Below are positions 6,746-16,700 of a DNA stretch of 35,986 bases, in pieces. Each line of letters begins with the position of its first letter. The stretch's first letter is position 1. The position numbers and the translations under genes were made by a program. The stretch lies in the NCBI GenBank assembly GCA_902567765.1, contig CACFNI010000009.1, positions 1 to 35,986 of the forward strand, given 5' to 3'. The stretch is from an uncultured Pelagibacteraceae bacterium. GTDB lineage: Bacteria > Pseudomonadota > Alphaproteobacteria > Pelagibacterales > Pelagibacteraceae. The notes under the pieces are model-generated. The model worked only from the letters and a program-made list of their open reading frames with translations. It was not told where the DNA came from and did no database searches.

Positions 6746-8985
6746 TAAAAAGTTGTTCCTATTTGAAATCTAAAACTTTCTGTTTTATCAGTACTTGCCT
6801 TGGTGATTGGTTGAGAAAGTGAAAAATTAACAGGCCCTATAACTGTAAACCAATCAATGGCTACTCCAAATGAAGACCTTATCTTGTCTGAATCATCAAT
6901 GGTATCTGAATAATCAACACCCCAAACATTCGCTGCATCTAAAAACATTACCATATCCATTGTTTCTAAAGTTTGAAATATATAAGGTACAGTTGTTGCT
7001 GCATTTATCGCTGTTGCGTAGTTTCCACCAATAAAATCCTCGGAATCTTTTGGTCCAATTTTTCCAGCTTCAAATCCACGTAATTTTGAGCTAGGCAAAA
7101 ATAATCTTTTTGAAACTCTTACATCATCATCTGTTAATGAATTTATGGCCCTACCATACAATGAAAAACTAAAAATCATTTCATCAGTTATTTCTTTGTA
7201 AGTATTTAGCTCATACCCATTTAATATTGGTGCCCCATCTGAAACTATAGGTATACTTTGAACAAATCTACTTAAGTATCCAGAAGTTGGTTTAAAAGTT
7301 TGATTTCTTTGATCGTAAGAGACCGTATATCTAACTGATGAGTCAAAATAACTACCTTCTTGTTTTTTAAGAGCGTCTGATGCACTACTAGTTGTTTCTA
7401 ACTTTTCGTTACCTACTGAAATTGTTGGGCTAAAAAATACATCTTCATACTGCTCATAACTAGTACCTAAAGCGATTGAATTTAGAGATGATTTGTAACC
7501 AAAATCTCCAAGTTTATCAGTTACTGTACTTTGTATAGAAGAAGTTAAAGCTCTATCAGAGTAATTAAAATTTGGGTGAGTGTAGCTAAATAAACCCTTA
7601 ATTTTATCTTCACTCATAGATAAACTTGCATTTAAATTTATTCCTTTTCCTCTAAAATTATTTTCAGCTACTGCAAATCCAAAAGTACTACCTTCAGATC
7701 CATAACCAGCTCCAGCAGATATTTCACCGGTCGCTTTTTCAGTTATTGAAATATCGATTATCTTTTGATTGTCATTAGTGCCTTCTTTTAACTCTGAGGT
7801 AACAGATCCAAAGATGCCCTTACCTTTTAAAGCATTGATAGACTTATTATGTAATATGTTATTAAATGGGTCTCCCTCATCTACAATCAGTTGATTACGT
7901 ATAAACTGTTCAGTTGTTATATGGTTTCCTAAAATATTAATTCTTTCCACATAAAATTTTTCCGACTCTTCAATTTTAAATGTTATATTAAGTTTGTTGT
8001 CATCTATTATTTGCTCATTAACTGTTGCATCAATAAAATCGTAGTTTTCAAGCAGTGCAATTTGATCAATTGTATCTAGTAATTTTTCCACTTTTCTTAA
8101 AGAATAATTTTCATTTTTTAATTTTAAAAAAACTTTATCTAGCTTCGAAAATTTTTTTCTTTCAAAATCTTCAGCAATAATTAGATTTAATTCATTAAAT
8201 ATAAATTTTTTACCTGCATTAATATTATAAGTTAAAGAAAAATACTTATCATCGACTAGTTGAGAAAAAGCATTTTCAATTTTAGCATTGTAAAATCCTT
8301 TATTTAAATAAAAGTTTTTAAGCAATCTCTTATCTAAATTAATTCTTTCTTCATCAAGATATTTACCTTTAGAAATAAACTTCCAAAATTTAGCTTCTTC
8401 TGAAGTGATGATACTATGTAATTTTCTATCTTTATATTTTTTATCGCCTATAAAGTTTATTTTTTGTATTAAGGCTTTTTCACCCATATTAATATTATAG
8501 ATCAGATCTACTGTATTATTTTTATTTATTTTTTCTTCAAGTTTAATTTCTACAAAATAATATCCTGATCTTTTAAAACTGTTTTTAATATTATTTAAAT
8601 CATTTTTAAGTAAAAGCTTATTATAAGGATTTTTTTCTTTTAAAGTTATTTTTTCATAAATCTGTTCTTTAAATTTTTTTGCCTTCACTCCATTAATAAT
8701 TATAGATTGAACGATTGGATATTCTTCAACTCTAATATTTAAGATACCATTTTCTAGACTAAGTGAAACATTTTCAAAAAAATTTGTTGAATAAATATTT
8801 TTTAAAACTTTATTAAACTGATTTGGATTTAAATCTGTATTAAGTTTAACTTCACTAAAATTTATAATAGTTGACTCTGATACTCTTTGATTTCCTTCAA
8901 TTTTAAAATCTTTTACTATTTCAGAAAATACATTTCCTATAAATAACAAAAAAATTATAAAGAAATAAAAAGTTGTTCTAATCAT
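6745..8985 (-). CDS. bamA: Outer membrane protein assembly factor BamA
   Basis: Central subunit of the BAM machine, which folds and inserts beta-barrel proteins into the outer membrane. It is 746 aa. A signal peptide covers about residues 1-21. Several POTRA domains follow over about residues 23-415 (segments such as IKGFKIEG-like VKDFKIEGNQRVSE and YVERINILGNHIT mark domain starts). A C-terminal 16-strand barrel begins around GEISAGAGYGSEG near residue 420. The loop-6 RGF motif is present as KLRGFEAG near residue 632. The protein ends in an aromatic residue (FRFQIGTTF), the usual barrel-recognition signal. Its ATG overlaps the dxr stop (ATGA). In most proteobacteria the site-2 protease gene rseP lies between dxr and bamA, and it is absent here. 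Confidence 0.96.
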   Translation of the reverse strand: MIRTTFYFFIIFLLFIGNVFSEIVKDFKIEGNQRVSESTIINFSEVKLNTDLNPNQFNKVLKNIYSTNFFENVSLSLENGILNIRVEEYPIVQSIIINGVKAKKFKEQIYEKITLKEKNPYNKLLLKNDLNNIKNSFKRSGYYFVEIKLEEKINKNNTVDLIYNINMGEKALIQKINFIGDKKYKDRKLHSIITSEEAKFWKFISKGKYLDEERINLDKRLLKNFYLNKGFYNAKIENAFSQLVDDKYFSLTYNINAGKKFIFNELNLIIAEDFERKKFSKLDKVFLKLKNENYSLRKVEKLLDTIDQIALLENYDFIDATVNEQIIDDNKLNITFKIEESEKFYVERINILGNHITTEQFIRNQLIVDEGDPFNNILHNKSINALKGKGIFGSVTSELKEGTNDNQKIIDISITEKATGEISAGAGYGSEGSTFGFAVAENNFRGKGINLNASLSMSEDKIKGLFSYTHPNFNYSDRALTSSIQSTVTDKLGDFGYKSSLNSIALGTSYEQYEDVFFSPTISVGNEKLETTSSASDALKKQEGSYFDSSVRYTVSYDQRNQTFKPTSGYLSRFVQSIPIVSDGAPILNGYELNTYKEITDEMIFSFSLYGRAINSLTDDDVRVSKRLFLPSSKLRGFEAGKIGPKDSEDFIGGNYATAINAATTVPYIFQTLETMDMVMFLDAANVWGVDYSDTIDDSDKIRSSFGVAIDWFTVIGPVNFSLSQPITKASTDKTESFRFQIGTTF

Positions 8986-10151
8986 TTTGAAGATCTTATA
9001 CTTAATGCTCTAGTTTTCAATCTAACATATTCACTTAATTTGTAAATTTGTCTAGCATTTTTTGGCTTTATTCTTTTATATTTTATAAATTCTTTCATAT
9101 TTAATAACTTGTTTAAATTTAGATATATTTCCCAAAATTTTAACTTTTTTTTCAAAAAAAGATCTACCAATTCATCATTAATACTTACAAGAATAGTTTC
9201 AAAAAGAGATATTTTCTTTGGTATTTTTTTTAAAATTTTGATTGAAGGAAATTTTATTAAATCAATTGATTTAAATGTTAATTTATTTAGATTTGAATAG
9301 TTAATTTTTTTATTATTTATTTTTTTATTTGTATTTTCGTATATAGAATTAAAAATAGGTATCATCATATCTGTATCGTGAATTAAAAGTTTTGTTAAAC
9401 CGTTATCAAATTTTACTATTGCGTGAACTAGTGATTGTGGATGAATTAAAATTTTAAATTTTGTTCTATCTAAATTAAATATTCTTTGTGCTTCAATTAG
9501 TTCGAAAACTTTATTCATCATTGTAGCTGAATCTATAGATATTTTTTTTCCCATAGACCAGTTTGGGTGTTTGATTGCAATATTCGGAGAAGCTATTTTA
9601 ATTTTGCTTAATTTCCAATTAAGAAAAGGTCCACCTGAAGCTGTTATGATAATTTCTTCTACACTTTGTATTTTCTTGTTTTTTAATAAATGCCAAATAG
9701 AAAAGTGCTCTGAGTCAACAGGAATAAACTTTGTATTATTAGCCTTAAGTTTTTTTTCAATTAAATTCCAAGCACAAATAATAGACTCTTTGTTAGCTAT
9801 AGCGATTGTTTTTGTATGCTTGATAATATCTAGAGTAGGTTGTAAACCTGATAGGCCAGAAATACCTGATATCGTATAGTCTATTTTTTTTTTATTTTTT
9901 TTTAAGAAAATATCAAAATTATTAAATATATTTATTTTATTGTATTTTTTTTTTAGTTTTAAATAATTATTTTTATTATTAATAATTAAATTTTTTGGTT
10001 TTAATTCTCTTATTTGTTTTGTTAATTCATTTAAATTATCGTTTGAAGTAAGCAATACAATTTCAAAGCTTTTTTTATCACTTTTAATTATATCAACTGT
10101 TGTTTTGCCAATCGAACCAGTAGATCCAAGAATTGCTATTTTTTTTTTCAT
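8982..10151 (-). CDS. dxr: 1-deoxy-D-xylulose 5-phosphate reductoisomerase
   Basis: Second enzyme of the MEP isoprenoid pathway: converts DXP to 2-C-methyl-D-erythritol 4-phosphate with NADPH. I place the start at the ATG at 10149-10151 (389 aa). A TTG one codon earlier is in frame but lies inside the cdsA stop region and is less likely. The NADPH-binding motif GSTGSIG is at residues 9-15. The metal- and substrate-binding segment VDSEH is present, as are ASGGPF and HPNWSMGKKISIDSATMMNK. The helical C-terminal domain is shorter in similarity but of normal length. The product feeds isopentenyl units to UppS encoded two genes upstream. The gene overlaps cdsA by one base and bamA by four. Confidence 0.96.
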   Translation of the reverse strand: MKKKIAILGSTGSIGKTTVDIIKSDKKSFEIVLLTSNDNLNELTKQIRELKPKNLIINNKNNYLKLKKKYNKINIFNNFDIFLKKNKKKIDYTISGISGLSGLQPTLDIIKHTKTIAIANKESIICAWNLIEKKLKANNTKFIPVDSEHFSIWHLLKNKKIQSVEEIIITASGGPFLNWKLSKIKIASPNIAIKHPNWSMGKKISIDSATMMNKVFELIEAQRIFNLDRTKFKILIHPQSLVHAIVKFDNGLTKLLIHDTDMMIPIFNSIYENTNKKINNKKINYSNLNKLTFKSIDLIKFPSIKILKKIPKKISLFETILVSINDELVDLFLKKKLKFWEIYLNLNKLLNMKEFIKYKRIKPKNARQIYKLSEYVRLKTRALSIRSSK

Positions 10152-10804
10152 CAAATTAAAAATTTAAATAATATATATGAAACAGGAATAGCAAAAATTA
10201 TTCCATCAACTCTATCTAGTAAGCCGCCATGACCAGGTATAATTTTTCCAGTATCTTTAACTTTTGCCAATCTTTTAAAATAAGAAATTATCAGATCTCC
10301 AATTTGGCTTACAGCAGAAATTAATAAAATTAATAAAATGTATAACAATTCATTTTTTAAAAATATTGTTACTTCAAATAATGTGAATGATGATTGGTAT
10401 TGTGTGTAAACTGATCCCGCAATTACTGATGATATAAAACTTCCAATCATTCCTGAGTACGTTTTATTAGGACTGATTTTTATAAGTTTAGGTCCTTTAA
10501 ACATTTTGCCAAAAAAGTAGCCTCCAATATCTGTAAATATACAAATTATAATTATAAAAATAAAAGTATTTATACCAAAATTTTCTCTCAAAAAATATGC
10601 ACAAAAAGTTACCACTAAAAGATAGATGACTCCTAAAAATTTTAACAAATTTTTTTTGTTCATTTTAAACCATTCATAAGAAGTTGCTAAAAAGAAAACT
10701 ACTAAGAAAAAAGTGAAAAATACTGAACCTTTTATAATAAAAAAAAATGCAGTTGGAATTATTATAAGAGAACTCAATATTCTTTTTTTAAATTCTTTTT
10801 TCAT
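10151..10804 (-). CDS. cdsA: Phosphatidate cytidylyltransferase (CDP-diglyceride synthase)
   Basis: Integral inner-membrane enzyme that converts phosphatidic acid and CTP to CDP-diacylglycerol, the branch point for phospholipids. At 217 aa it is shorter than E. coli CdsA (about 285 aa). It still has several membrane segments, for example residues 10-45, 55-75, 79-95 and 150-170. The family signature lies near the C-terminus at about residues 174-200: SYFKRLAKVKD, then PGHGGLLDRVD, with the conserved Lys-Asp, His-Gly-Gly and Asp-Arg residues. It starts in a 1-bp overlap (TAATG) with uppS and ends against dxr, matching the common uppS-cdsA-dxr order. Confidence 0.95.
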   Translation of the reverse strand: MKKEFKKRILSSLIIIPTAFFFIIKGSVFFTFFLVVFFLATSYEWFKMNKKNLLKFLGVIYLLVVTFCAYFLRENFGINTFIFIIIICIFTDIGGYFFGKMFKGPKLIKISPNKTYSGMIGSFISSVIAGSVYTQYQSSFTLFEVTIFLKNELLYILLILLISAVSQIGDLIISYFKRLAKVKDTGKIIPGHGGLLDRVDGIIFAIPVSYILFKFLI

Positions 10805-11481
10805 TAAATATTTCCAAAATTTCTTTTAATTTTTTTAAAACTTTTAATAATTCTATTATAGTCTTTAACCGTAAAATCGGGCCACAATTTTTTTTCAAAA
10901 TAAAGCTCTGAATAAGCTAATTGCCAAAGCATAAAATTACTTAGTCTTTTTGTATTGCCTGTTCTTATAAGGATATCTGGGTCTGGAATGTTATGAGTAT
11001 AAAGATTTTTTTTTATATTTTCTAAGGTAATTTTAATTTTCTTTTTTTTAATAAGAGTAAAAGTGTTTAATAATTCATCTTTTGAGCCATAGTTAAGAGC
11101 TAAATTAATTTGTAGTCTTCTATTATTTTTTGTAATTTTTTCAGAGTTTTGTAAAATTTTTTTTAATTTGGGACCTATTTTTTTTTTATTCCCAATTATC
11201 CTAAGTTTAATTTGATTTTTGTTTAAATCCTCAATTTTTTTAAGAAGAAATTCCTCTAATAAACTAAATAAATAAGTTATTTCCTTTTGTGGTCTTTTCC
11301 AATTTTCTGTTGAAAAAGCAAATAGGGTAAGAAATTTTATTTTATTTTTAATAGTTTCTTTAAGAATTTTTTCTACTGTAATCAAACCTGCTTTATGACC
11401 TAAATTTCTAGATTTTTTATGTTTTAATCCCCAACGACCATTGCCATCCATTATAATGGCTACATGTTGGATTTGGTTCAT
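10804..11481 (-). CDS. uppS: Undecaprenyl diphosphate synthase (cis-prenyltransferase)
   Basis: Cytoplasmic cis-prenyltransferase that extends farnesyl diphosphate to undecaprenyl diphosphate, the lipid carrier for peptidoglycan and other envelope polymers. The 225-aa protein opens with AIIMDGNGRW, in which D12 is the catalytic Asp and residues 13-17 form the phosphate-binding GNGRW. FAFSTENWKRP (STENW at 57-61) and the C-terminal DPDILIRTGNTKRLSNFMLW with SELYF are family hallmarks. It overlaps the frr stop by 4 bp (ATGA) and cdsA by 1 bp. It is slightly short for the family but has all recognised motifs. Confidence 0.96.
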   Translation of the reverse strand: MNQIQHVAIIMDGNGRWGLKHKKSRNLGHKAGLITVEKILKETIKNKIKFLTLFAFSTENWKRPQKEITYLFSLLEEFLLKKIEDLNKNQIKLRIIGNKKKIGPKLKKILQNSEKITKNNRRLQINLALNYGSKDELLNTFTLIKKKKIKITLENIKKNLYTHNIPDPDILIRTGNTKRLSNFMLWQLAYSELYFEKKLWPDFTVKDYNRIIKSFKKIKRNFGNI

Positions 11482-12029
11482 ATTGTCATAATTTCTTTTT
11501 CTTTAGCGCCTACTTTATCATCAATCTGTTTTATATGATTATCAGTAAAAGTTTGAACTAGTTTTTGAAATTTTTTTTCTTCATCTTCACTTATTTCTTT
11601 ATTCTTTAGTAAATTTTTAAGATTATCGTTGGCCTCTCTTCTAATATTTCTTATAGATATTTTACATTTTTCACCAATTGTCTTTATCATCTTTTTCATT
11701 TCATTTCTTCTCTCTTCACTTAGGTCTGGAATTGGTAATCTTATAAGTTGTCCATCTATTTGGGGGTTTAATCCAAGATCTGATTTTCTAATAGCCGAGT
11801 CTATTAAAGGAACATTATTTTGATCCCAAACTTGTATATTAATCATTCTTGCTTCAGGTGTAGTTATGCTTCCTATTTGGTTTATAGGCATTTTTTGTCC
11901 ATAAACATCAACTTTGATTAAATCGAGCATATTTGAGTTTGCTCTGCCTGTTCTTAAGGAACTTAATTCCTTTGTAAATACATCAAAAGTTTTATCCATT
12001 TTTTGATTGTAGTTTTTTTCATCAAACAT
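11478..12029 (-). CDS. frr: Ribosome recycling factor
   Basis: Works with EF-G to split post-termination ribosomes. The 183-aa protein has the normal RRF length and the typical three-helix-bundle sequence, including FTKELSSLRTGRANSNMLD near residues 18-36 and the hinge region around VDVYGQKMPINQIGSI. RRNEMKKMIKTIGEKCKISIRNIRR is split across the second helix. Its ATG directly follows the tsf stop (TAA then ATG with no base between). In most bacteria pyrH (UMP kinase) lies between tsf and frr; here there is no room for it and no remnant. Confidence 0.97.
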   Translation of the reverse strand: MFDEKNYNQKMDKTFDVFTKELSSLRTGRANSNMLDLIKVDVYGQKMPINQIGSITTPEARMINIQVWDQNNVPLIDSAIRKSDLGLNPQIDGQLIRLPIPDLSEERRNEMKKMIKTIGEKCKISIRNIRREANDNLKNLLKNKEISEDEEKKFQKLVQTFTDNHIKQIDDKVGAKEKEIMTI

Positions 12030-12881
12030 TTAATCACCTATTTTTAAACGATAAAAATCTTTAATTTTTAAATCATTTATACTTAATTCTTTTAAAATAT
12101 CCTTCACCTTTTTTTTGGGTTCCATTACCCATTGCTGAGACAATAAAGAATTTTCCTCTTTGAATTTGTTCAATTTTCCTAAACTTATTTTTTCTACAAT
12201 ATTATTTGGCTTTCCTGAATTTTTTAATTCTTCATTAATTAAAGATTTTTCTTTTTCTAAAATTTCATTGTCAATACTATCAGAGTCGAGTGCTAATGGA
12301 TTCGAGGCTGCAATATGCATAGATAATTGCTTACCAAAATTTTTTAAATCGTCAGACATTTCTTTAGTTTCTAATGAAACTATAACAGCTAACTTTGACA
12401 GATTGTCTTTTACCACTGTATGCAAATAATTAAAATTTTTGGAACCATTATGGTTAAATGTTTTCGCTCTTCCTAAAGTAATTTTTTCACCAATTTTTGC
12501 TATTAATGCAACCAAGTTATCACTTACAGTTTTGTTATTTTTCATTTTTGTGTTATTTAATTTTTCTAAATCAGAATTATTTGAATTATTAAGTTCACTT
12601 AATTCTTTTACAAAGTTTATAAAATCCTCATTTTTTGCAACAAAATCAGTTTCACAGTTAACTTCAATTACTGATAATTTACTTTCATCACCACTTAGAG
12701 CAACAACACCTTCATTTGCTACTCTTGACATTTTTTTTGATGCCTTTGAAATACCCTTAACTCTTAAAATTTCTACTGCTTTATCTAAATCTCCATTTGA
12801 TTCCAATAATGCTGCATTACAATCCTTAAAGCCCGCACCTGTAGATTTACGTAATTGCTTAACTTTTTCAATATCGCTCAT
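12030..12881 (-). CDS. tsf: Elongation factor Ts
   Basis: Guanine nucleotide exchange factor for EF-Tu. It is 283 aa, the same length as E. coli EF-Ts. The N-terminal UBA-like domain contains [19 protein letters not shown] (residues 7-25). The EF-Tu-contacting [10 protein letters not shown] motif is at residues 78-87 and [10 protein letters not shown] lies before it. A dimerisation/core region follows, with [16 protein letters not shown] ...[11 protein letters not shown]. The C-terminus carries [12 protein letters not shown]. The gene starts one base after the rpsB stop, the standard rpsB-tsf pair. It is followed directly by frr. Confidence 0.97.
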   Translation of the reverse strand: MSDIEKVKQLRKSTGAGFKDCNAALLESNGDLDKAVEILRVKGISKASKKMSRVANEGVVALSGDESKLSVIEVNCETDFVAKNEDFINFVKELSELNNSNNSDLEKLNNTKMKNNKTVSDNLVALIAKIGEKITLGRAKTFNHNGSKNFNYLHTVVKDNLSKLAVIVSLETKEMSDDLKNFGKQLSMHIAASNPLALDSDSIDNEILEKEKSLINEELKNSGKPNNIVEKISLGKLNKFKEENSLLSQQWVMEPKKKVKDILKELSINDLKIKDFYRLKIGD

Positions 12882-12882
12882 A

Positions 12883-13674
12883 TTAGTTTAGATTTTTTTT
12901 TGGACTTTTATTTTCTAAATCTTTATTTTCTTTTTTAATTTCACTTTTTTTTGAGGTTATTTCGTTTTTTTCCTCATTTTTTTCTTTAGAAACTTTTGTT
13001 GCATTTTCTATTGTTTCTTTAATTAATGAACAATATAAATCAATTGATCTCCTAGCATCATCATTTCCAGGTATTGGATAATCTATTCCTGCAGGATCTG
13101 AGTTTGTATCTAAAATTGCAATTATCGGGATACCAAGTTTAATCGATTCTTTTATTGCTAAAGACTCATAATTTGTATCGATTACAAAAACTAAATCTGG
13201 AATTTTTTTCATTTCTGAAATTCCACCAAGTGATCTTTGAAGTTTATCTCTAAGAACGCTCATTTTTAATAATTCTTTTTTTGTAAAACCTCGATTCTCT
13301 GAAGCTAAATCTAAATTTATTTTATCTAATTTTTTAATTGAGTTCGATATTGTTCCCCAGTTAGTTAGCATTCCACCTAGCCATCTATAATTTACAAAAT
13401 ATTGACCAGTATTTTTTGCTAGCTCTGCTATTGCTTCTGAAGCTTGTTTTTTTGTTGAGATAAATAAAATTTTACCATTATTAGCTATAGTCTCATATAC
13501 TTTTTCAAGAGCAACATTTGTTAATTCGAGCGTTTGAGTTAAATCTATTATATGTATTGAGTCTCTTTTTCCAAAAATGTATTTTTTCATCTTCGGGTTC
13601 CATCTCAAAGTCTTATGTCCTAAATGGACACCAGCTTCTAGTAATTGTTGTATTGTTATATTTGGTATCTTCAT
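12883..13674 (-). CDS. rpsB: Small ribosomal subunit protein uS2
   Basis: Protein of the 30S subunit that is needed for loading bS1 in many bacteria. It is 263 aa. The core (about residues 1-225) shows [48 protein letters not shown] and [12 protein letters not shown], all diagnostic for S2. Residues from about 226 form a charged Lys/Glu/Asn-rich tail without a clear fold, which makes it longer than the 241-aa E. coli protein. Charged S2 extensions are common in alphaproteobacteria. The ATG at 13674 has no good Shine-Dalgarno. It is preceded by a GC-richer segment that can form a pseudoknot, a likely autoregulatory leader. It begins the translation/envelope gene block. Confidence 0.97.
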   Translation of the reverse strand: MKIPNITIQQLLEAGVHLGHKTLRWNPKMKKYIFGKRDSIHIIDLTQTLELTNVALEKVYETIANNGKILFISTKKQASEAIAELAKNTGQYFVNYRWLGGMLTNWGTISNSIKKLDKINLDLASENRGFTKKELLKMSVLRDKLQRSLGGISEMKKIPDLVFVIDTNYESLAIKESIKLGIPIIAILDTNSDPAGIDYPIPGNDDARRSIDLYCSLIKETIENATKVSKEKNEEKNEITSKKSEIKKENKDLENKSPKKNLN

Positions 13675-13750
13675 ATTTTTTCCCGGTTATGCCACCACAG
13701 TCATTTCCATTTAAGGACCGGAGGTATAAAACCATAAACTGTGTGCGTAT
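13675..13750 (-). promoter_or_regulatory. Structured leader RNA upstream of rpsB (pseudoknot-type candidate)
   Basis: In the transcript of this gap two complementary pairs interlock. The first is CACAGU (13738-13743) with ACUGUG (13696-13701), which can be extended outwards by GCA (13744-13746) if single G bulges are allowed. The second is UCCGGU (13717-13722) with ACCGGG (13682-13687). The second helix's 5' strand lies inside the first helix's loop and its 3' strand outside it, which gives an H-type pseudoknot. A third pair, UUAUG (13733-13737) with CAUAA (13687-13691), is an alternative because it shares bases with the others. The ACCGGG strand sits 8-13 nt before the rpsB AUG, so folding would block ribosome docking. 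The segment is distinctly GC-richer than its surroundings. From memory, a comparative study of SAR11 intergenic regions reported a cis-regulatory RNA candidate upstream of the S2 gene; this is probably that element. Autoregulation by S2 is an inference. Confidence 0.7.
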
Positions 13751-13763
13751 TAATTTAAGTGGT

Positions 13764-13792
13764 TATTTACAAATTATTTTAAGAATAAACAA
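13764..13792 (-). promoter_or_regulatory. Possible sigma-70 promoter for the rpsB operon
   Basis: TTGTTT (13787-13792) could act as a -35 box. It is followed after 17 bp by TAAATA (13764-13769) as a weak -10 box, which would start the transcript near 13756, just before the leader RNA. The -10 match is poor (3 of 6), and the whole segment is AT-rich, so chance matches are likely. It is listed because this is the only gap in the - strand block large enough for an internal promoter. Confidence 0.3.
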
Positions 13793-13799
13793 GACTTTT

Positions 13800-16700
13800 T
13801 TATTGAATAGTTGTTAAAATATCTTGATTTTTAATAATATTTAACAATTTTCTATCAACAAACCTTTTATTTTTTAATTTAAAGACTAATTCCTCTTTTC
13901 CATTATTAAACTTAATTTTTACATCAGTATTGCCTTTATTTTTTACTAATTCTGATATTTGTTTCATCTGCTCCTGTTTTGTGATTTGAAACTCTATTTC
14001 CGATATAGGTTTGTTATATATTTCTTTTAATGAAATTATTTTTTTAACATTTGTTCTTTTAAATCTATTTTCATCCTCAGTTAGATTCTTATTTAAAGTC
14101 ATTAAAACTGAGTTTCCTTCAATTAATATATTTCTATTCAGTTCTAATAAATCTGAAAAAATAAAAAGCTCAAACACACCTGAAAAATCAGTTAATTTTA
14201 TAACTGCATAAGGGGTACCTTTGCTGGTTTTTCTCTCTTGAAGCTTTAAAATAGTAGCAGCAATATTGCATTCTTTAATATCATTGTTAGATCCAAAATT
14301 ATTATAGTTCATAATTTTATAATCTAAATAAATATCCTTAAATTGATTCAATGGATGATCAGAAATATAAAAACCAACTGCTTCAAATTCTTTTGTTAAC
14401 CGTTCTTCGAATTTCCAATCTTCTTTAGCCATAACAAAATTTTCTTCACTAATTCCGTTAGAATTAAAAAGATCAATTTGATTAGCGATTTTGTTATCAA
14501 AAATATTTTTTGATTTTTGAATAAGTTTTGGAATTGAGTCAAATATTGATTGTCTATTATTATTAATCGAGTCAAAAGCACCAGATTTAACTAATCCTTC
14601 TAATTGTAATTTATTTATATCCTTAGGGTTTACTCTGTTAATAAAATCATTAATTGACAAAAATTCTCCATTTTTTTCTCTTTCTTTTACAATGTTTGAG
14701 ACGGCTTCAAAGCCTACATTTTTAATTCCTCCTAAAGCATAATAAAAATTTTTATCATCAGATCTAAAATCTGCATAACATCTATTAATATCTGGTCTTA
14801 TTATTTTAATGCTTAATCTTTTCAATTCTTCGTAAAATTCACTCAATTTATTCTGGCTTGATATATCCATAGACATTGATGCAGAAAAAAACTCATTTGG
14901 ATAGTGTGTTTTTAAATAAGCTGTTTGATAAGAAATTATTCCATAAGCTGCTGCATGACTTTTATTAAAACCATATTCTGCGAAAGGCTCAATTTTTAAA
15001 AATATGCCTGCGGCAACATCTTTTTTTATTCCATTTTTAACAGCACCATCAATAAACTTCTCTTTTTGTTTTTCTAATTCTGCTCTCTTTTTTTTTCCCA
15101 TCGCTTTTCTTAAAATATCAGCCTGACCTGCGGTGAAACCCGATAATTTTTGAGCGATTTGCATGACTTGTTCCTGATAAATAATTACACCATACGTTGG
15201 TTTTAAAATTTCCTCTAAGTAAGGATGTAAATAGTCAGGTTTTTGTTTCCCATGTTTACAATCGTTATATATTGGAATATTGCTCATTGGTCCGGGTCTG
15301 TATAAAGCTACTAAGGCAATAATATCCTCCAAATGATTTGGCTGCATTTTAATTAATGCCTCTCTCATTCCAGCACTTTCAAGTTGAAATATTCCAACTG
15401 TATTACCATTTGATAGCAAGTCATAAACTTTTTGGTCATCATACTTAATATTTTCTATCTTGAAATTTTTATCCTTTTTATTAACTAATTTTTGTGTTTT
15501 GTTAATTACAGTTAAAGTTTTTAATCCAAGAAAATCGAATTTAATCAATCCAGCTTTTTCAGCGGAGTACATGTCAAATTGAGTAGAGGGTAATAATAAA
15601 TTTGAAGAAGAGTCTTTATATAAAGGCACTTCTTCTGTTAAATTTTTGTCAGCTATCACAACCCCAGCTGCATGAGTAGCAACATTTCTATTTAATCCTT
15701 CTAATTTTAAAGAGAGATCAGTTAATTTTTTAACTCTTACATCTTCTTTGATTAATTTTTGTAATCTAGGTTCATTGTTGATGCATTGAGTTAAATTTTG
15801 AGGTCTTGAAGGATCAAAAGGTATCATTTTAGAAATACTATCTACAAAACCATAAGGTAAACCAATAACTCTTCCCACATCTCTAATAACCATACGAGCC
15901 TTTAATTTTCCAAAAGTTATAATATGAGCTACTCCATTTTTGTACTTAGAGTTAAGATATTTAAAAACTAAATCTCTTTTTTCTTCACAAAAATCTATGT
16001 CAAAATCTGGCATTGATATCCTGTCCGGATTTAAAAATCTTTCAAAAATTAGATTAAATTTAATTGGATCTACATCTGTAATTGAAAGACACCAAGCAAC
16101 CAAAGATCCAGCCCCTGATCCTCTTCCCGGACCAACAGGTATATCATTTTTTTTGGCCCATTTAATATAATCTGAAACAATTAAAAAATAACTTGCATAT
16201 TTCATTTCAGTTATAATTTTTAATTCATGATCAAGTCTTTCTTTATATTCATTAAACTTATCATTTTTAGAGAGATCTATTTTTTGAACTTTAAAATATT
16301 TTAAAAATTTAGCTTGTAATCCTTCTGCTGACTCCTTTAATAAAATTTGATCAGCATCGCCCTCTTTATTAGAGCTAATATTAGGTAAAACTGGATCGGA
16401 TTCCTCAGGTCTAAAACTACATCTGTAAGGTAAATTATAATTATTTTGCAATGCCTCTGGCAAATCAGAAAATAATTCAGACATTTCATCATGTGATTTA
16501 AAATAATGTTGATTTGAATACTTAAGTCGATTTTTATCATTTATATATGTTTTGTTTCCAATGCATATCAATGCATCATGTGCATCATACATATCTTTAT
16601 GAATATAAAATACCTCGTTTGTTGCAATAATTGGAATTTTAAGCTCGGTGGAAATTTTGAGATTATATTTTTCAAATTCAATTTCATTTTTATCACCGTG

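Noticed and set aside
12439..12891. A 150-codon open frame on the + strand inside tsf
   Set aside because: It is wholly antisense to a well-supported tsf gene and has no recognisable motif. Long antisense frames are expected in such AT-rich coding DNA.
13751..13800. A rho-independent terminator after dnaE
   Set aside because: There is a T/A-rich run but no GC-containing hairpin before it on the transcribed strand. The segment is better read as a possible promoter.
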